Positions 1-8,421 of a DNA stretch of 54,263 nucleotides are shown here, piece after piece; the first letter of the stretch is position 1, and the number at the start of each line of letters is the position of its first letter. A program made the position numbers and the translations under genes. The DNA is taken from assembly GCA_937928765.1 (NCBI GenBank), contig CALFVX010000002.1:1-54263 (forward strand), read 5' to 3'. The notes under the pieces are model-generated. The model made no database searches, was not told the origin of the DNA, and saw only the letters and a list, made by a program, of their open reading frames with translations. The DNA comes from an uncultured Endomicrobiia bacterium. GTDB taxonomy: Bacteria > Elusimicrobiota > Endomicrobiia > DTEH01.

Positions 1-2
1 AG

Positions 3-140
3 ATGGTAATGCCAGGAGATAACATAGAGATGGAAGTAGAACTAATAACTCCAATAGCTTTAGAAAAACAACTAAGGTTTGCTATAAGAGAAGGTGGCAG
101 AACTGTAGGCGCAGGTGTAGTAACAGAAATTATTGAATAA
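3..140 (+). CDS. tuf: elongation factor Tu, C-terminal fragment
   Basis: Only the last 45 residues are in the window; the gene begins upstream of base 1. The reading frame from base 3 gives the typical EF-Tu domain III ending: [19 protein letters not shown], then [20 protein letters not shown], with a stop at 138-140. EF-Tu delivers aminoacyl-tRNA to the ribosome as a GTPase. The order tuf, rpmG, tRNA-Trp, secE, nusG, rplK, rplA is a classic bacterial arrangement and supports the call. Codon use matches the rest of the window. Confidence 0.97.
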   Translation: MVMPGDNIEMEVELITPIALEKQLRFAIREGGRTVGAGVVTEIIE

Positions 141-172
141 AAATTTATATATAAGAAAGTAGGTTTTAAAAA

Positions 173-328
173 ATGGCTGACAGAATAATAAGTATTTTAC
201 AATGCACTGTTTGTAAAAATAAAAATTATTATCACGCTTCTAATAAGAAAAAAGAAAAGAAAATTGAAATAAAAAAGTTTTGTAAGAAATGTAGAAAACA
301 TACTTTACATAAAATGGTTAAATCTTGA
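173..328 (+). CDS. rpmG: 50S ribosomal protein L33
   Basis: A 51-residue protein of the zinc-binding L33 type. Two cysteine pairs are visible: C-T-V-C near residues 11-14 and C-K-K-C near residues 37-40. They would hold one zinc ion. The lysine-rich body and the HTLHKMVK ending fit the family and its usual length of about 50. It sits 32 bases after tuf and 74 bases before tRNA-Trp, the standard location. The gene ends in TGA, which shows that UGA is an ordinary stop codon in this genome. Confidence 0.95.
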   Translation: MADRIISILQCTVCKNKNYYHASNKKKEKKIEIKKFCKKCRKHTLHKMVKS

Positions 329-402
329 AGATATTAAAATTTTGTTTTTTAAATTAACCTATCAAAATTTTAGTTCTTGCCTAAAAAATAGGTTTAAAAA
401 TG

Positions 403-473
403 GGGAGTGTCGGTTAATGGCAAACCACTGGTCTCCAAAACCAGGACTGGGGGTTCAAATCCCTCCACTCCCG
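403..473 (+). tRNA. trnW: tRNA-Trp (anticodon CCA)
   Basis: A complete cloverleaf of 71 nt. The acceptor stem GGGAGTG (403-409) pairs perfectly with CACTCCC (466-472); the discriminator is G473. The D stem is GGTT/AACC. The anticodon stem CTGGT/ACCAG encloses loop CTCCAAA with anticodon CCA at 435-437. The T stem GGGGG/CCCTC contains one G-T pair around TTCAAAT. The 3' CCA is not encoded. A tRNA-Trp between rpmG and secE is common in bacteria. The cognate synthetase gene trpS lies at 34819. Confidence 0.97.
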
Positions 474-524
474 TAGGGAAAAATTAGAAGGTTTTAAAAT
501 ATATAAAAATAGGGATTTTTAAAT

Positions 525-734
525 ATGAAAATAAAAGAATATATAAATTCAATAATAAAATTTGTGAAAGAATCTTATGTAGAATTAAAAAAAGTTACCT
601 GGTTAAGTAGAAAAGAGGTTGTAGCATCAAGTATAGTTGTTGTTATTTTGATAATTATTATGTCAATCTATATTGGAATAATAGATTTTATTTTATCTAG
701 AATAGTTTCTTTTTTTGTCGGAGGAAGAATATGA
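525..734 (+). CDS. secE: preprotein translocase subunit SecE
   Basis: A 69-residue single-span SecE, as in most bacteria other than enterics. An amphipathic N-terminal helix carries the family motif ESYVELKKVTWLSRKE around residues 16-31. One transmembrane segment follows at about 35-58. SecE clamps SecY in the Sec channel. The last four bases overlap the nusG start (ATGA), so the two are translationally coupled. Only a weak AGGGA-like ribosome site precedes the ATG. Confidence 0.95.
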   Translation: MKIKEYINSIIKFVKESYVELKKVTWLSRKEVVASSIVVVILIIIMSIYIGIIDFILSRIVSFFVGGRI

Positions 735-1321
735 TTGAAGAAAATAATAATCAAGCAGAAATTCTAACTTCTAACCAGATAAGAGACATAAATTCAGGTT
801 GGTATATAGTATATTGCCAAGTTGGGAAAGAACTTGTAGCAAAAAATCTTATTGAAGAAAAAATAAAATCTACGCCTGGTATGGAAAATAAAATTTTTGA
901 AATTTTAGTTCCTGAAGAAGAAGAAATACAGATTAAAAAAGGAGAAAAAAATATTGTTAGAAAAGCAACTTATAATGGTTATATATATATAAATATGCTA
1001 TTAGATGCTGAAACTTATTGGTTTGTTAGGAATATCAGTTGGATAAAAGGATTTCTAGGTGGAGCTACTCCACAAAAAATGTCTCAGCAGGAAGTAGAGG
1101 GAATTAAAATTTTGTCAGAAAGGATGAAAAGTTCACAACCTAAATTAGTAAGAAAATTTGATTTAGGAGACACTGTAAGAATTATAGACGGACCTTTTAA
1201 ACATTTTACTGGAGTTGTTGAAGAAATTAACGAAGAAAAAGCAAGGTTAAAAGTAACAATTACAGTTTTTGGTAGGCCAACACCAGTAGAATTAGATTTT
1301 CCTCAAGTAGAAAAAATATAG
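731..1321 (+). CDS. nusG: transcription termination/antitermination protein NusG
   Basis: A 196-residue NusG. The N-terminal NGN domain (about residues 22-125) has the [12 protein letters not shown] start and the segment [17 protein letters not shown] that contacts RNA polymerase. A C-terminal KOW domain follows, [20 protein letters not shown], which binds Rho or ribosomal protein S10. The first 20 residues are an acidic, Asn/Glu-rich extension before the conserved part. A GGAGGAAG ribosome site lies inside the end of secE, and the start overlaps the secE stop by four bases. Confidence 0.97.
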   Translation: MIEENNNQAEILTSNQIRDINSGWYIVYCQVGKELVAKNLIEEKIKSTPGMENKIFEILVPEEEEIQIKKGEKNIVRKATYNGYIYINMLLDAETYWFVRNISWIKGFLGGATPQKMSQQEVEGIKILSERMKSSQPKLVRKFDLGDTVRIIDGPFKHFTGVVEEINEEKARLKVTITVFGRPTPVELDFPQVEKI

Positions 1322-1362
1322 ATATTTTTATAATTTTATTCAAAGAGAGGAAAAAAAACATT

Positions 1363-1794
1363 ATGGCTAAAAAAATTAAAGCACAGGTTAAACTACAAAT
1401 TCCAGCAGGTCAAGCAAATCCTGCACCACCAGTTGGACCTGCTTTAGGCCAACATGGAGTTAATATAATGCAATTTTGTAATGAGTTTAATACTAAAACA
1501 AAAAATATGGAACAAGGTATGTTAATCCCTGTGATAATAACAATTTATGAAGATAGAAGTTTTACTTTTGTATTGAAGACACCACCAGTTTCTGCTTTGC
1601 TTAAAAAAATAGCTGGTTTGGCAAAAGCTTCAGGTAAAGCAGGTTCAGAAACAGTAGGAAAAGTTACAAAAAGTCAAATAAGAGAAGTAGCAAAATTAAA
1701 ACTTCCAGATTTAAACACTACAACTTTAGAGTCAGCAATAAGAATAGTTGAGGGTACAGCAAGAAGTATGGGCATAGAAGTTGTTGAAGATTAA
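1363..1794 (+). CDS. rplK: 50S ribosomal protein L11
   Basis: A 143-residue L11 with the hallmark [20 protein letters not shown] loop (residues 13-32). The C-terminal RNA-binding domain includes the [20 protein letters not shown] linker and [15 protein letters not shown] end. It binds the GTPase-associated region of 23S rRNA and takes part in factor binding and the stringent response. A GAGAGG sequence stands 13 bases upstream of the ATG. The next gene, rplA, is unusually far away (163 bases). Confidence 0.97.
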   Translation: MAKKIKAQVKLQIPAGQANPAPPVGPALGQHGVNIMQFCNEFNTKTKNMEQGMLIPVIITIYEDRSFTFVLKTPPVSALLKKIAGLAKASGKAGSETVGKVTKSQIREVAKLKLPDLNTTTLESAIRIVEGTARSMGIEVVED

Positions 1795-1957
1795 GTTTGC
1801 TGCCAACTAGTTTTTAAACTTTCAGATTTATATAAAGATAGGTGATAACAAGTAGAGTGTAGTTTTTATTTTTATATTTTTTATATAGTATTTTTTTATC
1901 TTAGATAATCATCATAAGTAAAGTTAACAGAACTAATAATAATTGGAGGTATTTTTT
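1795..1957 (+). promoter_or_regulatory. rplK-rplA intergenic leader, possible L1 control region
   Basis: The 163-base gap between rplK and rplA holds no open frame and is much longer than the few bases usual here. It contains a run of T-rich sequence with a TATAGT hexamer near 1885-1890 that could serve as a -10, and the ribosome site GGAGGT (1945-1950) for rplA. L1 is known to repress its own mRNA in other bacteria, so a separate promoter or an L1-binding RNA may lie here. I could not fold a convincing L1 site by eye. Confidence 0.3.
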
Positions 1958-2650
1958 ATGAGTAAAAGAATGCTTGAAATTGATAAAAAAATTGATAAAA
2001 ATAAATTGTATGATTTAAAAGAAGCAATAGAGTTGTTAAAAGAAGTTAAAAAGACAAAGTTTGATGAAACAGTAGAAGTGCATATAAACTTAGGTATAGA
2101 TCCAAAACAATCTACACAGATAGTTCGTGGAGCATTAGTTTTACCTCATGGTATTGGAAAACAAGTTCGCATATGTGTTTTAGCTAAAGGTGAAAAACTT
2201 AAAGAAGCACAACAAAGTGGTGCTGAGTATTATGGTTCTGAAGAATTAATTGAAAAAATTTCAAAAGGATGGTTAGAGTTTGATGTTTTGATCGCAACAC
2301 CAGATATGATGAAAGATTTGACAAAATTAGGGAAAATCTTAGGTCCTAAAGGTCTTATGCCAAATCCTAAAACTGGTACTGTTACAAATGATATTATTAA
2401 AACAGTCCAAGAAGTTAAAAAAGGTAGAGTAGAATTTAGAAACGACGATTATGGAATACTTCATTGTAGAGTAGGAAGAATTTCTTTTGATACAGAAAAA
2501 CTTATTGAAAACATTAAAGCATTTGTAGAAACAGTTTTAAAATTAAAACCTTCGCAGTCTAAAGGAGAATATATAAAAAGGATGTATGTTTCTACATCTA
2601 TGGGACCAGGGATAAGAATCAATGTTGCGAATTTAATAAAAAAGAAATAG
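1958..2650 (+). CDS. rplA: 50S ribosomal protein L1
   Basis: A 230-residue L1, which forms the mobile L1 stalk and helps release deacylated tRNA. The N-terminal part has YDLKEAIELLKE and FDETVEVHINLGIDPKQSTQ. The middle has LGPKGLMPNPKTGTV, and the end has STSMGPGIRIN. I place the start at ATG 1958, seven bases after the GGAGGT ribosome site, rather than at the in-frame TTG 1943, which lies within that site. The downstream partner rplJ, expected next in most bacteria, is absent; a membrane-protein gene starts three bases after the stop. Confidence 0.96.
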   Translation: MSKRMLEIDKKIDKNKLYDLKEAIELLKEVKKTKFDETVEVHINLGIDPKQSTQIVRGALVLPHGIGKQVRICVLAKGEKLKEAQQSGAEYYGSEELIEKISKGWLEFDVLIATPDMMKDLTKLGKILGPKGLMPNPKTGTVTNDIIKTVQEVKKGRVEFRNDDYGILHCRVGRISFDTEKLIENIKAFVETVLKLKPSQSKGEYIKRMYVSTSMGPGIRINVANLIKKK

Positions 2651-2653
2651 ATA

Positions 2654-3226
2654 ATGTTTGATAAAAAGTTATTTCAAAGAAGAAAGTATATAATAAAAGC
2701 AGAATTGCAGCTTAAATATTTATTTTTTGTCTTATTATTAATTATTTTAATCTCTGGTATTTCTATATATTTTGTTAATCTTACAGTCCGTTCTTCTTCT
2801 GTATTAGAAAATCTTACCTATTTAGAAGTTATTGCTGTAAACAAATTAATAATTGTCATTGTGTTATATGTTGTTGGTATAAGTTGTATTGCTGTGTTTA
2901 TTTTAGGATTATTTTTTTTACACAGGCTCACAGGACCTATATATTTTTTAGAGAAAATGTTTGCTTTAGTTTCTGAGGGTATTTTGGATATAAAGTTTAA
3001 ATTACGGAAAACTGATGAATTAAAAGATGTGGCTTTTGGATTTCAAAATATGATAGATTGTTTAAGAAATTATATTTTAGAAGATAAAAGTAAAGTTGAT
3101 AGTATAAAAAAAGATATATCATACTTAATTGAAAACATAAATACTGTGTCAATAGAGGAAATTAAATTGAGACTTCAAAAAGTTAGACAACAGCTTAATG
3201 AAATATTTATAAAATTTAGAATATGA
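2654..3226 (+). CDS. HAMP domain membrane protein
   Basis: A 190-residue inner-membrane protein. Two hydrophobic segments (about 22-45 and 64-91) flank a short external loop. A HAMP-like helix-turn-helix follows with LTGPIYFLEKMFALVSEGIL and a second helix near DELKDVAFGFQNMID. The protein ends in a charged coiled-coil-like tail with no kinase, cyclase or chemoreceptor output domain. HAMP modules relay signals across the membrane; the partner here is unknown. It starts three bases after the rplA stop without its own ribosome site and overlaps nadX by four bases, so it is probably coexpressed with both. Confidence 0.75.
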   Translation: MFDKKLFQRRKYIIKAELQLKYLFFVLLLIILISGISIYFVNLTVRSSSVLENLTYLEVIAVNKLIIVIVLYVVGISCIAVFILGLFFLHRLTGPIYFLEKMFALVSEGILDIKFKLRKTDELKDVAFGFQNMIDCLRNYILEDKSKVDSIKKDISYLIENINTVSIEEIKLRLQKVRQQLNEIFIKFRI

Positions 3227-4017
3227 AAAAAATAGGTTTTATTGGCACTGGGAATGTTGCAAGCGAAATTTTAAAAACAGATTTGTTTTATGACAGGAAA
3301 TTTTATGTTTATGATATAGATTTTGAAAAATCACACCTTTTTTGTGAAGAATTTAGTGAGATGAATATTGAAGTTTGTTCTTCAATAAAAGAAGTAATTT
3401 TTTCTTCAGAAATAATAGTAGAATGTGCAAGCATTAAAGCAGTTGATGAAATATTTAAATATATAGAGAAGTTTAAGCCAAAAAATTTTATAATTCTTTC
3501 AGTAGGTGGTGTGTTAAAAAATTTTAATTCTTATCAAAGACTTATCTCTAAAGGATACAAAATTCATATTCCTTCAGGAGCAATCGCAGGATGTGATGCT
3601 TTGTTAGCAGCAAAACTTTCTGGTATAAAGTCAATAGAATTAAAAACAATAAAACCACTAAATTCTTTAATTTCTTCTAATTATATTAGAAAAAACAAAA
3701 ATTTGTACAAAAAAATTATTAATTCGAATAAATTTTTAGTATTTGAAGGCAATGTTTTTGATGCAGTAAAAAATTTTCCACAGAATATAAATGTTGCTGC
3801 AACATTAGCAGTCTTATGTGGTGAGCCGCATAAGGTTAAAGTAAAGATAGTTGCAAAAAAAAATTTGAATAAAAACATACACGAAGTAAGTATAGATGCT
3901 TATTCTGGTAAAATTTTTACAAGAACAGAAAATCTTCCTTCGCCAAAAAATCCTAAAACAAGCCATTTAGCTGCATTATCAGTGATATCCTTATTAGAAC
4001 AAATATTACTTAAATAA
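3223..4017 (+). CDS. nadX: L-aspartate dehydrogenase (NadX-like)
   Basis: A 264-residue NAD(P)-dependent dehydrogenase. The Rossmann motif GFIGTGNVASEI opens the protein. The conserved block HIPSGAIAGCDALLAAKLSG (about residues 116-135) and the FPQNINVAATLAVLCG segment (about 185-200) are diagnostic of the aspartate dehydrogenase (DUF108) family. It oxidises L-aspartate to iminoaspartate, the first step of NAD synthesis, in place of L-aspartate oxidase NadB. The genes nadA and nadC are not in the window. It overlaps the HAMP gene by four bases. Confidence 0.88.
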   Translation: MKKIGFIGTGNVASEILKTDLFYDRKFYVYDIDFEKSHLFCEEFSEMNIEVCSSIKEVIFSSEIIVECASIKAVDEIFKYIEKFKPKNFIILSVGGVLKNFNSYQRLISKGYKIHIPSGAIAGCDALLAAKLSGIKSIELKTIKPLNSLISSNYIRKNKNLYKKIINSNKFLVFEGNVFDAVKNFPQNINVAATLAVLCGEPHKVKVKIVAKKNLNKNIHEVSIDAYSGKIFTRTENLPSPKNPKTSHLAALSVISLLEQILLK

Positions 4018-4048
4018 TAAATTAATTTTTCAAGCTACTTCTTAAGGT

Positions 4049-5074
4049 ATGAAACAAATAAAAACACTTTTCTTTAAAAATAGAAAACTTTATATATTAA
4101 ACCAAAAATTATTACCTAATAAAATTCAATATGTTGTTTGTAAAAAATCAAAAGACATTATTTATGCAATAAAAAATATGATAATTCGTGGTGCGCCAGC
4201 AATAGGTATAGCTGCTGCATTTGGTATTGCAATTGCAAGTAAAGAAAAAAATTTTAACTCTTTCTCGCAACAAAAAAAATATATTATAAAGACAGCAAAA
4301 AAACTTTTGGAAACAAGACCGACTGCTGTAAATCTTAAATGGGCAGTTGAAAGAATGTTATCAAAACTAAAACAGTATGCAGAATCCTGTTTGTCTATAA
4401 CAGATCTTCAAAACCAACTTTTAGCTGAAGCTAAAAAAGTTCTTCAAGAAGATATTATAACAAACAGAAAAATTGCTAAAAATGGTGTAAAATTGTTGAA
4501 AAAAAACAGTGTTGTGTTAACACATTGTAATGCAGGCGCTTTGGCTTGTGGTGGTGTTGGCACTGCTTTAGGTATAATAATTGAGGCATATCATAGAAAA
4601 AGAATAAAAATGGTATATGTTGATGAGACACGTCCATATTTACAAGGAGCACGAATTACTACTTTAGAGTTAAAACTTAAAGGTGTTCCTTTTACACTTA
4701 TTACAGACAATATGGCAGGTTATATTATGAAGACAGAAAAAATTGATGCAATAATTGTTGGAGCAGACAGAATCGCAAAAAATGGTGACACAGCAAACAA
4801 AATTGGAACTTATACACTAGCAGTCCTTGCAGAAGCTCATAAAATACCTTTTTATGTAGCAGCACCAACATCAACAATAGATAAAAATATAAAAACAGCA
4901 AAAGAAGTTCCAATTGAAGAAAGATCAATCCAAGAAGTTGTAAAAATTAGTGGTATAAAAATTGCTCCTGATGGGATAAAAGTAAGACATCCTGCATTTG
5001 ATATTACTCCATCAAAATTAATTACTGCAATAATAACAGAAAAAGGTATTTTCAGATATCCTTATAGGTTTTAA
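4049..5074 (+). CDS. mtnA: S-methyl-5-thioribose-1-phosphate isomerase
   Basis: A 341-residue protein of the MtnA/eIF2B-alpha superfamily. It converts 5-methylthioribose 1-phosphate to the ribulose form in methionine salvage. Family motifs are IIRGAPAIGIAAAFG near residue 45, LTHCNAGALACGG with catalytic Cys160, DETRPYLQGARITT, and VGADRIAKNGDTANKIGTYT with catalytic Asp240. Both residues fall at the positions known for bacterial MtnA. AAGG lies a few bases before the ATG. No other salvage gene is nearby, so it may act with a remote partner or on a related sugar phosphate. Confidence 0.93.
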   Translation: MKQIKTLFFKNRKLYILNQKLLPNKIQYVVCKKSKDIIYAIKNMIIRGAPAIGIAAAFGIAIASKEKNFNSFSQQKKYIIKTAKKLLETRPTAVNLKWAVERMLSKLKQYAESCLSITDLQNQLLAEAKKVLQEDIITNRKIAKNGVKLLKKNSVVLTHCNAGALACGGVGTALGIIIEAYHRKRIKMVYVDETRPYLQGARITTLELKLKGVPFTLITDNMAGYIMKTEKIDAIIVGADRIAKNGDTANKIGTYTLAVLAEAHKIPFYVAAPTSTIDKNIKTAKEVPIEERSIQEVVKISGIKIAPDGIKVRHPAFDITPSKLITAIITEKGIFRYPYRF

Positions 5075-5121
5075 TAGTATAATTTTTATATGCGATGAGA
5101 ATAAAATAATTTTTAAAAAAC

Positions 5122-5150
5122 TTGACAAGTAAATAAAAAAATGTTAAAAT
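5122..5150 (+). promoter_or_regulatory. sigma-70-type promoter, near-leaderless
   Basis: TTGACA (5122-5127) and TAAAAT (5145-5150) are separated by exactly 17 bases. Transcription would begin near 5157, only about four bases before the ATG at 5161, and no ribosome site is present. This predicts a leaderless or nearly leaderless mRNA for the phosphorylase-like gene and probably the following ABC transporter genes. Confidence 0.75.
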
Positions 5151-5160
5151 AAAAAAAAAT

Positions 5161-8100
5161 ATGAAAATAAAATTTTATGTAGAAGATGATGAGTTCATAA
5201 TTGAGAATTACAATAATGCAAAAGCGTTTGCAAGTTTTTTACCTTCAATAGCAGGATTGTGGGGAAAACCGTTATGGTTATTTTATGTTAATCGTGGTCA
5301 ATGTATCTCTTCTTTTGGTACAAAAGATAAAGATTCTGCTATTTTAGAGTTTGTTGCTGCGAATAAAGCCTGGAGGTTGACTTCTTTTCAAGGATTTAGA
5401 ACTTTTCTTAAATTTAATAACAAAAAATTTTATGAACCTTTCCAGAATAAAGTTTTAGAAAATCAAAATGTTACACAAAAGATGTATATAACCTCACATA
5501 CATTAAAAATTACAGAGTCAAATCCAGAGTTAGGTTTAGAATTTCAAGTTGAATATTTTACTTTGCCTAACGAAAATTTTCCTGCTTTAATGAGGATTTT
5601 GAATATTAAAAATATATCTAATGAAGAAAAACAGATAGAATTATTAGATGGTTTACCTATAATTATTCCTTACGGGTTAAACAACTTCATGTTAAAAAAT
5701 ATTTCTAGGTTAGCTGAAGGATGGTACAGTGGAGTATTTTTTGTAGGAAAGAGAAAAATTCCTGTTTACAAACTTTTAGTAGAGCCTGAAGATAGACCAG
5801 AAGTTGTTCCGGTAGAAAAAGCAAATTTCTATTTTGGATTTTTAACAAAAGATCATAAAATTTTTGATGTAGAATTTGTAGTAGATCCAGATGTTATATT
5901 TGGTCCTTTCAAAGATTATAGTATACCGGTAGAATTTATAAGTAGTAAAGATTTTAAAAACAATCCAGAGTATGTAGCAAAAAATAAAACTCCGTGTGGT
6001 TTCGGACACTTAAAAGTTTCTTTAGGTTTAAAGCAAAATGTTTTTTATTACTCTATAGTTGGCAATGTGCAAAAAATAGAATTTTTAGAAAATATAGTTT
6101 CTAAACTAAACATTGAATATTTTGAAAAAAAGAAAAATGAAAATAAACAATTAATACAACAACTTACAAATAATATTTATACAGAATCTGCATTTGCTGG
6201 ATTTGATGAATATTGTAAACAGACATTTTTAGATAATATTCTTCGTGGAGGATATCCAATTGTATTAGGTAAAGATGAATATCAAAAAACTTATTATATA
6301 TATTCCCGTATTCATGGTGATATGGAAAGAGAATATAATAATTTTGTTATAATGCCAGAGTATTTTTCTCAAGGTAATGGACATTATAGAGATGTTTTAC
6401 AAAATAGAAGAAATGATGTGTTTTTTAATCCACAATTGAAAGATCAACAGATTATATATTTCATCAATTTAATACAACTTGATGGTTATAATCCACTTCT
6501 TCTTATGGGTTCAAGATTTAAGGTAAAAAATAAAAAATTGTTTTTAAAACTTTTTAGTGATAAAGAAAAAATTATACAATTCTTAAATAAAGAGTTTACA
6601 TTAGGAGATTTATTTAATTTTGTTGAAGAACACAATATAAAACTAGTTTCTGAAAAAGAAAAAGTTTTAGATTTACTTATGCAATGTGTTGAAAAAGTTG
6701 ACAATGTTTTACCAATTACAGGTTACTGGTCTGACCACTGGCATTATAATATTGATTTAATTGAAAGTTTTCTTGCAATATATCCTGAAGAATTAGAAAA
6801 TCTTTTGTTTAACAAAAAGGTTTTTGTTTTTTATGATAATCCAATTGTAGTTATGCCAAGAAGTGAAAAATATGTTTTATTTCATAACAAGCCCAGACAA
6901 TTAAATTCTTTATATCTTCATCCACAGAAACAAAAAGTTATAGATGAAAGAAAAGAAAATAAATACATAGTAAGAACAAATTATGGTAAAGGAAAAATTT
7001 ATAAAACAACTCTTTTTGTAAAATTACTTTGTATTGTTGCAAACAAATTTTCTTTGCTAGATCCAGAATGTGTTGGAGTTGAGATGGAAGCTGAAAGACC
7101 AAACTGGTGCGATGCGTTAAATGGTCTTCCAGGACTTTTTGGTTCTTCTAATGCAGAAAGTTTGGAGTTAATAAGATTAATAAAATTTTTGTTAAAATCT
7201 ATTGAAGAGTTAAATTTGAAAGATGAACAAATAATTTCTTTTCCAGAAGAAATCTATGATTTTATTGAAGGACTAAAAAAAGCTTTAAAAAAGTATCAAA
7301 ACGATGACTTTAAATTTTGGGATGAAAGACATAATGTTTTAGAAAACTACAGAAAAAGAACAATTTTTGGCATTTCAGGTAAAGAAAAAATTTTTCAGTT
7401 AAAACAAATAAAAGAAATTTTGAATTTATTTTTGTTAAAGCTTGAAAATGGAATAAAAAAAGCAATTGATAAAAATACAGGTGTAATTTATACATATTTT
7501 GAAAATGAAGTTGTTAAATATAAAATTTTAAAAGATAAAAATGGAAAGATAAAAAAGAATAAAAAAGGATATGTTTGTATAAAACCTTTAAAATTTAAAC
7601 AAAAATTTTTGCCATACTTTCTTGAAGGTCCGGTGCATTATTTAAGAATTACAGCGGATACAAAAGAAGCAAAAAAAATTCATAACGAAATATTAAATTC
7701 TTCGCTTTATGATAAAAAATTAAAGATGTTTAAGATTAATGCGCCACTTGATAATTTGTCGTTAGATATAGGAAGAATAAAAGTTTTTACTGCTGGTTGG
7801 CTTGAAAATGAGTCGATATGGTTGCATATGGAATATAAATATTTGCTTGAACTTTTAAGGAACTGTCTTGCTGAAGAATTTTGGAAAATATCAAAAGATG
7901 TTTTGATACCGTTTATGGATCCAGAGATTTATGGTAGAAGTATATTTGAGAACTCATCTTTTATAGTAAGTAGTGCACATCCAGAAAGAACTCTTCATGG
8001 ACAAGGATTTGTAGCTAGACTATCTGGAAGCACTGCAGAATTTATTTCTATATGGTTATCAATTACTTGTGGATTAAAACCTTTCTATATTGAAAATGGA

Positions 8101-8370
8101 AAACTGTATCTAAGATTTTCTCCACAAATACCAAAGTGGATATTTAAAGAAGGAAAGTTTAAATTTAAATTTCTTGGCAAAGTTGATGTTGTTTATGTAA
8201 ACCACTCTAACAAAGACACCTATGGCGAAAACAAAGCTGAGATTAAAAAAATAATTTTATACTATGAAGATAAAAGAGAGGTTAACATTAATAGTGATGT
8301 GATAGGTCCTGATTATTCTTATGATGTTCGTTTAGGTAAAATTAAAAATATTATAGCTGAAATGCAATAA
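5161..8370 (+). CDS. GH94/GH149/GH161-like glycoside phosphorylase
   Basis: A 1069-residue protein without signal peptide, so cytoplasmic. The N-terminal beta-sandwich-like part has LPSIAGLWGKPLWLFYVNRG. The (alpha/alpha)6-type catalytic part has GYWSDHWHYNIDLIESFLAI and PNWCDALNGLPGLFGSSNAE. Asp651 in the second motif lines up with the general acid of GH94 enzymes (GDWND). The length and motifs match the large proteins usually named cellobiose phosphorylase, some of which now belong to beta-1,3-glucan phosphorylase families GH149 and GH161. It probably splits imported beta-glucan oligomers with phosphate to give glucose 1-phosphate; a hydrolytic role cannot be excluded. The importer genes follow after 51 bases. 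The exact linkage specificity is not visible. Confidence 0.72.
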   Translation: MKIKFYVEDDEFIIENYNNAKAFASFLPSIAGLWGKPLWLFYVNRGQCISSFGTKDKDSAILEFVAANKAWRLTSFQGFRTFLKFNNKKFYEPFQNKVLENQNVTQKMYITSHTLKITESNPELGLEFQVEYFTLPNENFPALMRILNIKNISNEEKQIELLDGLPIIIPYGLNNFMLKNISRLAEGWYSGVFFVGKRKIPVYKLLVEPEDRPEVVPVEKANFYFGFLTKDHKIFDVEFVVDPDVIFGPFKDYSIPVEFISSKDFKNNPEYVAKNKTPCGFGHLKVSLGLKQNVFYYSIVGNVQKIEFLENIVSKLNIEYFEKKKNENKQLIQQLTNNIYTESAFAGFDEYCKQTFLDNILRGGYPIVLGKDEYQKTYYIYSRIHGDMEREYNNFVIMPEYFSQGNGHYRDVLQNRRNDVFFNPQLKDQQIIYFINLIQLDGYNPLLLMGSRFKVKNKKLFLKLFSDKEKIIQFLNKEFTLGDLFNFVEEHNIKLVSEKEKVLDLLMQCVEKVDNVLPITGYWSDHWHYNIDLIESFLAIYPEELENLLFNKKVFVFYDNPIVVMPRSEKYVLFHNKPRQLNSLYLHPQKQKVIDERKENKYIVRTNYGKGKIYKTTLFVKLLCIVANKFSLLDPECVGVEMEAERPNWCDALNGLPGLFGSSNAESLELIRLIKFLLKSIEELNLKDEQIISFPEEIYDFIEGLKKALKKYQNDDFKFWDERHNVLENYRKRTIFGISGKEKIFQLKQIKEILNLFLLKLENGIKKAIDKNTGVIYTYFENEVVKYKILKDKNGKIKKNKKGYVCIKPLKFKQKFLPYFLEGPVHYLRITADTKEAKKIHNEILNSSLYDKKLKMFKINAPLDNLSLDIGRIKVFTAGWLENESIWLHMEYKYLLELLRNCLAEEFWKISKDVLIPFMDPEIYGRSIFENSSFIVSSAHPERTLHGQGFVARLSGSTAEFISIWLSITCGLKPFYIENGKLYLRFSPQIPKWIFKEGKFKFKFLGKVDVVYVNHSNKDTYGENKAEIKKIILYYEDKREVNINSDVIGPDYSYDVRLGKIKNIIAEMQ

Positions 8371-8421
8371 TATTTTTTTGTTTTTTTAAAATCTTTACAT
8401 AATATAAAATAGGAGGATGAT

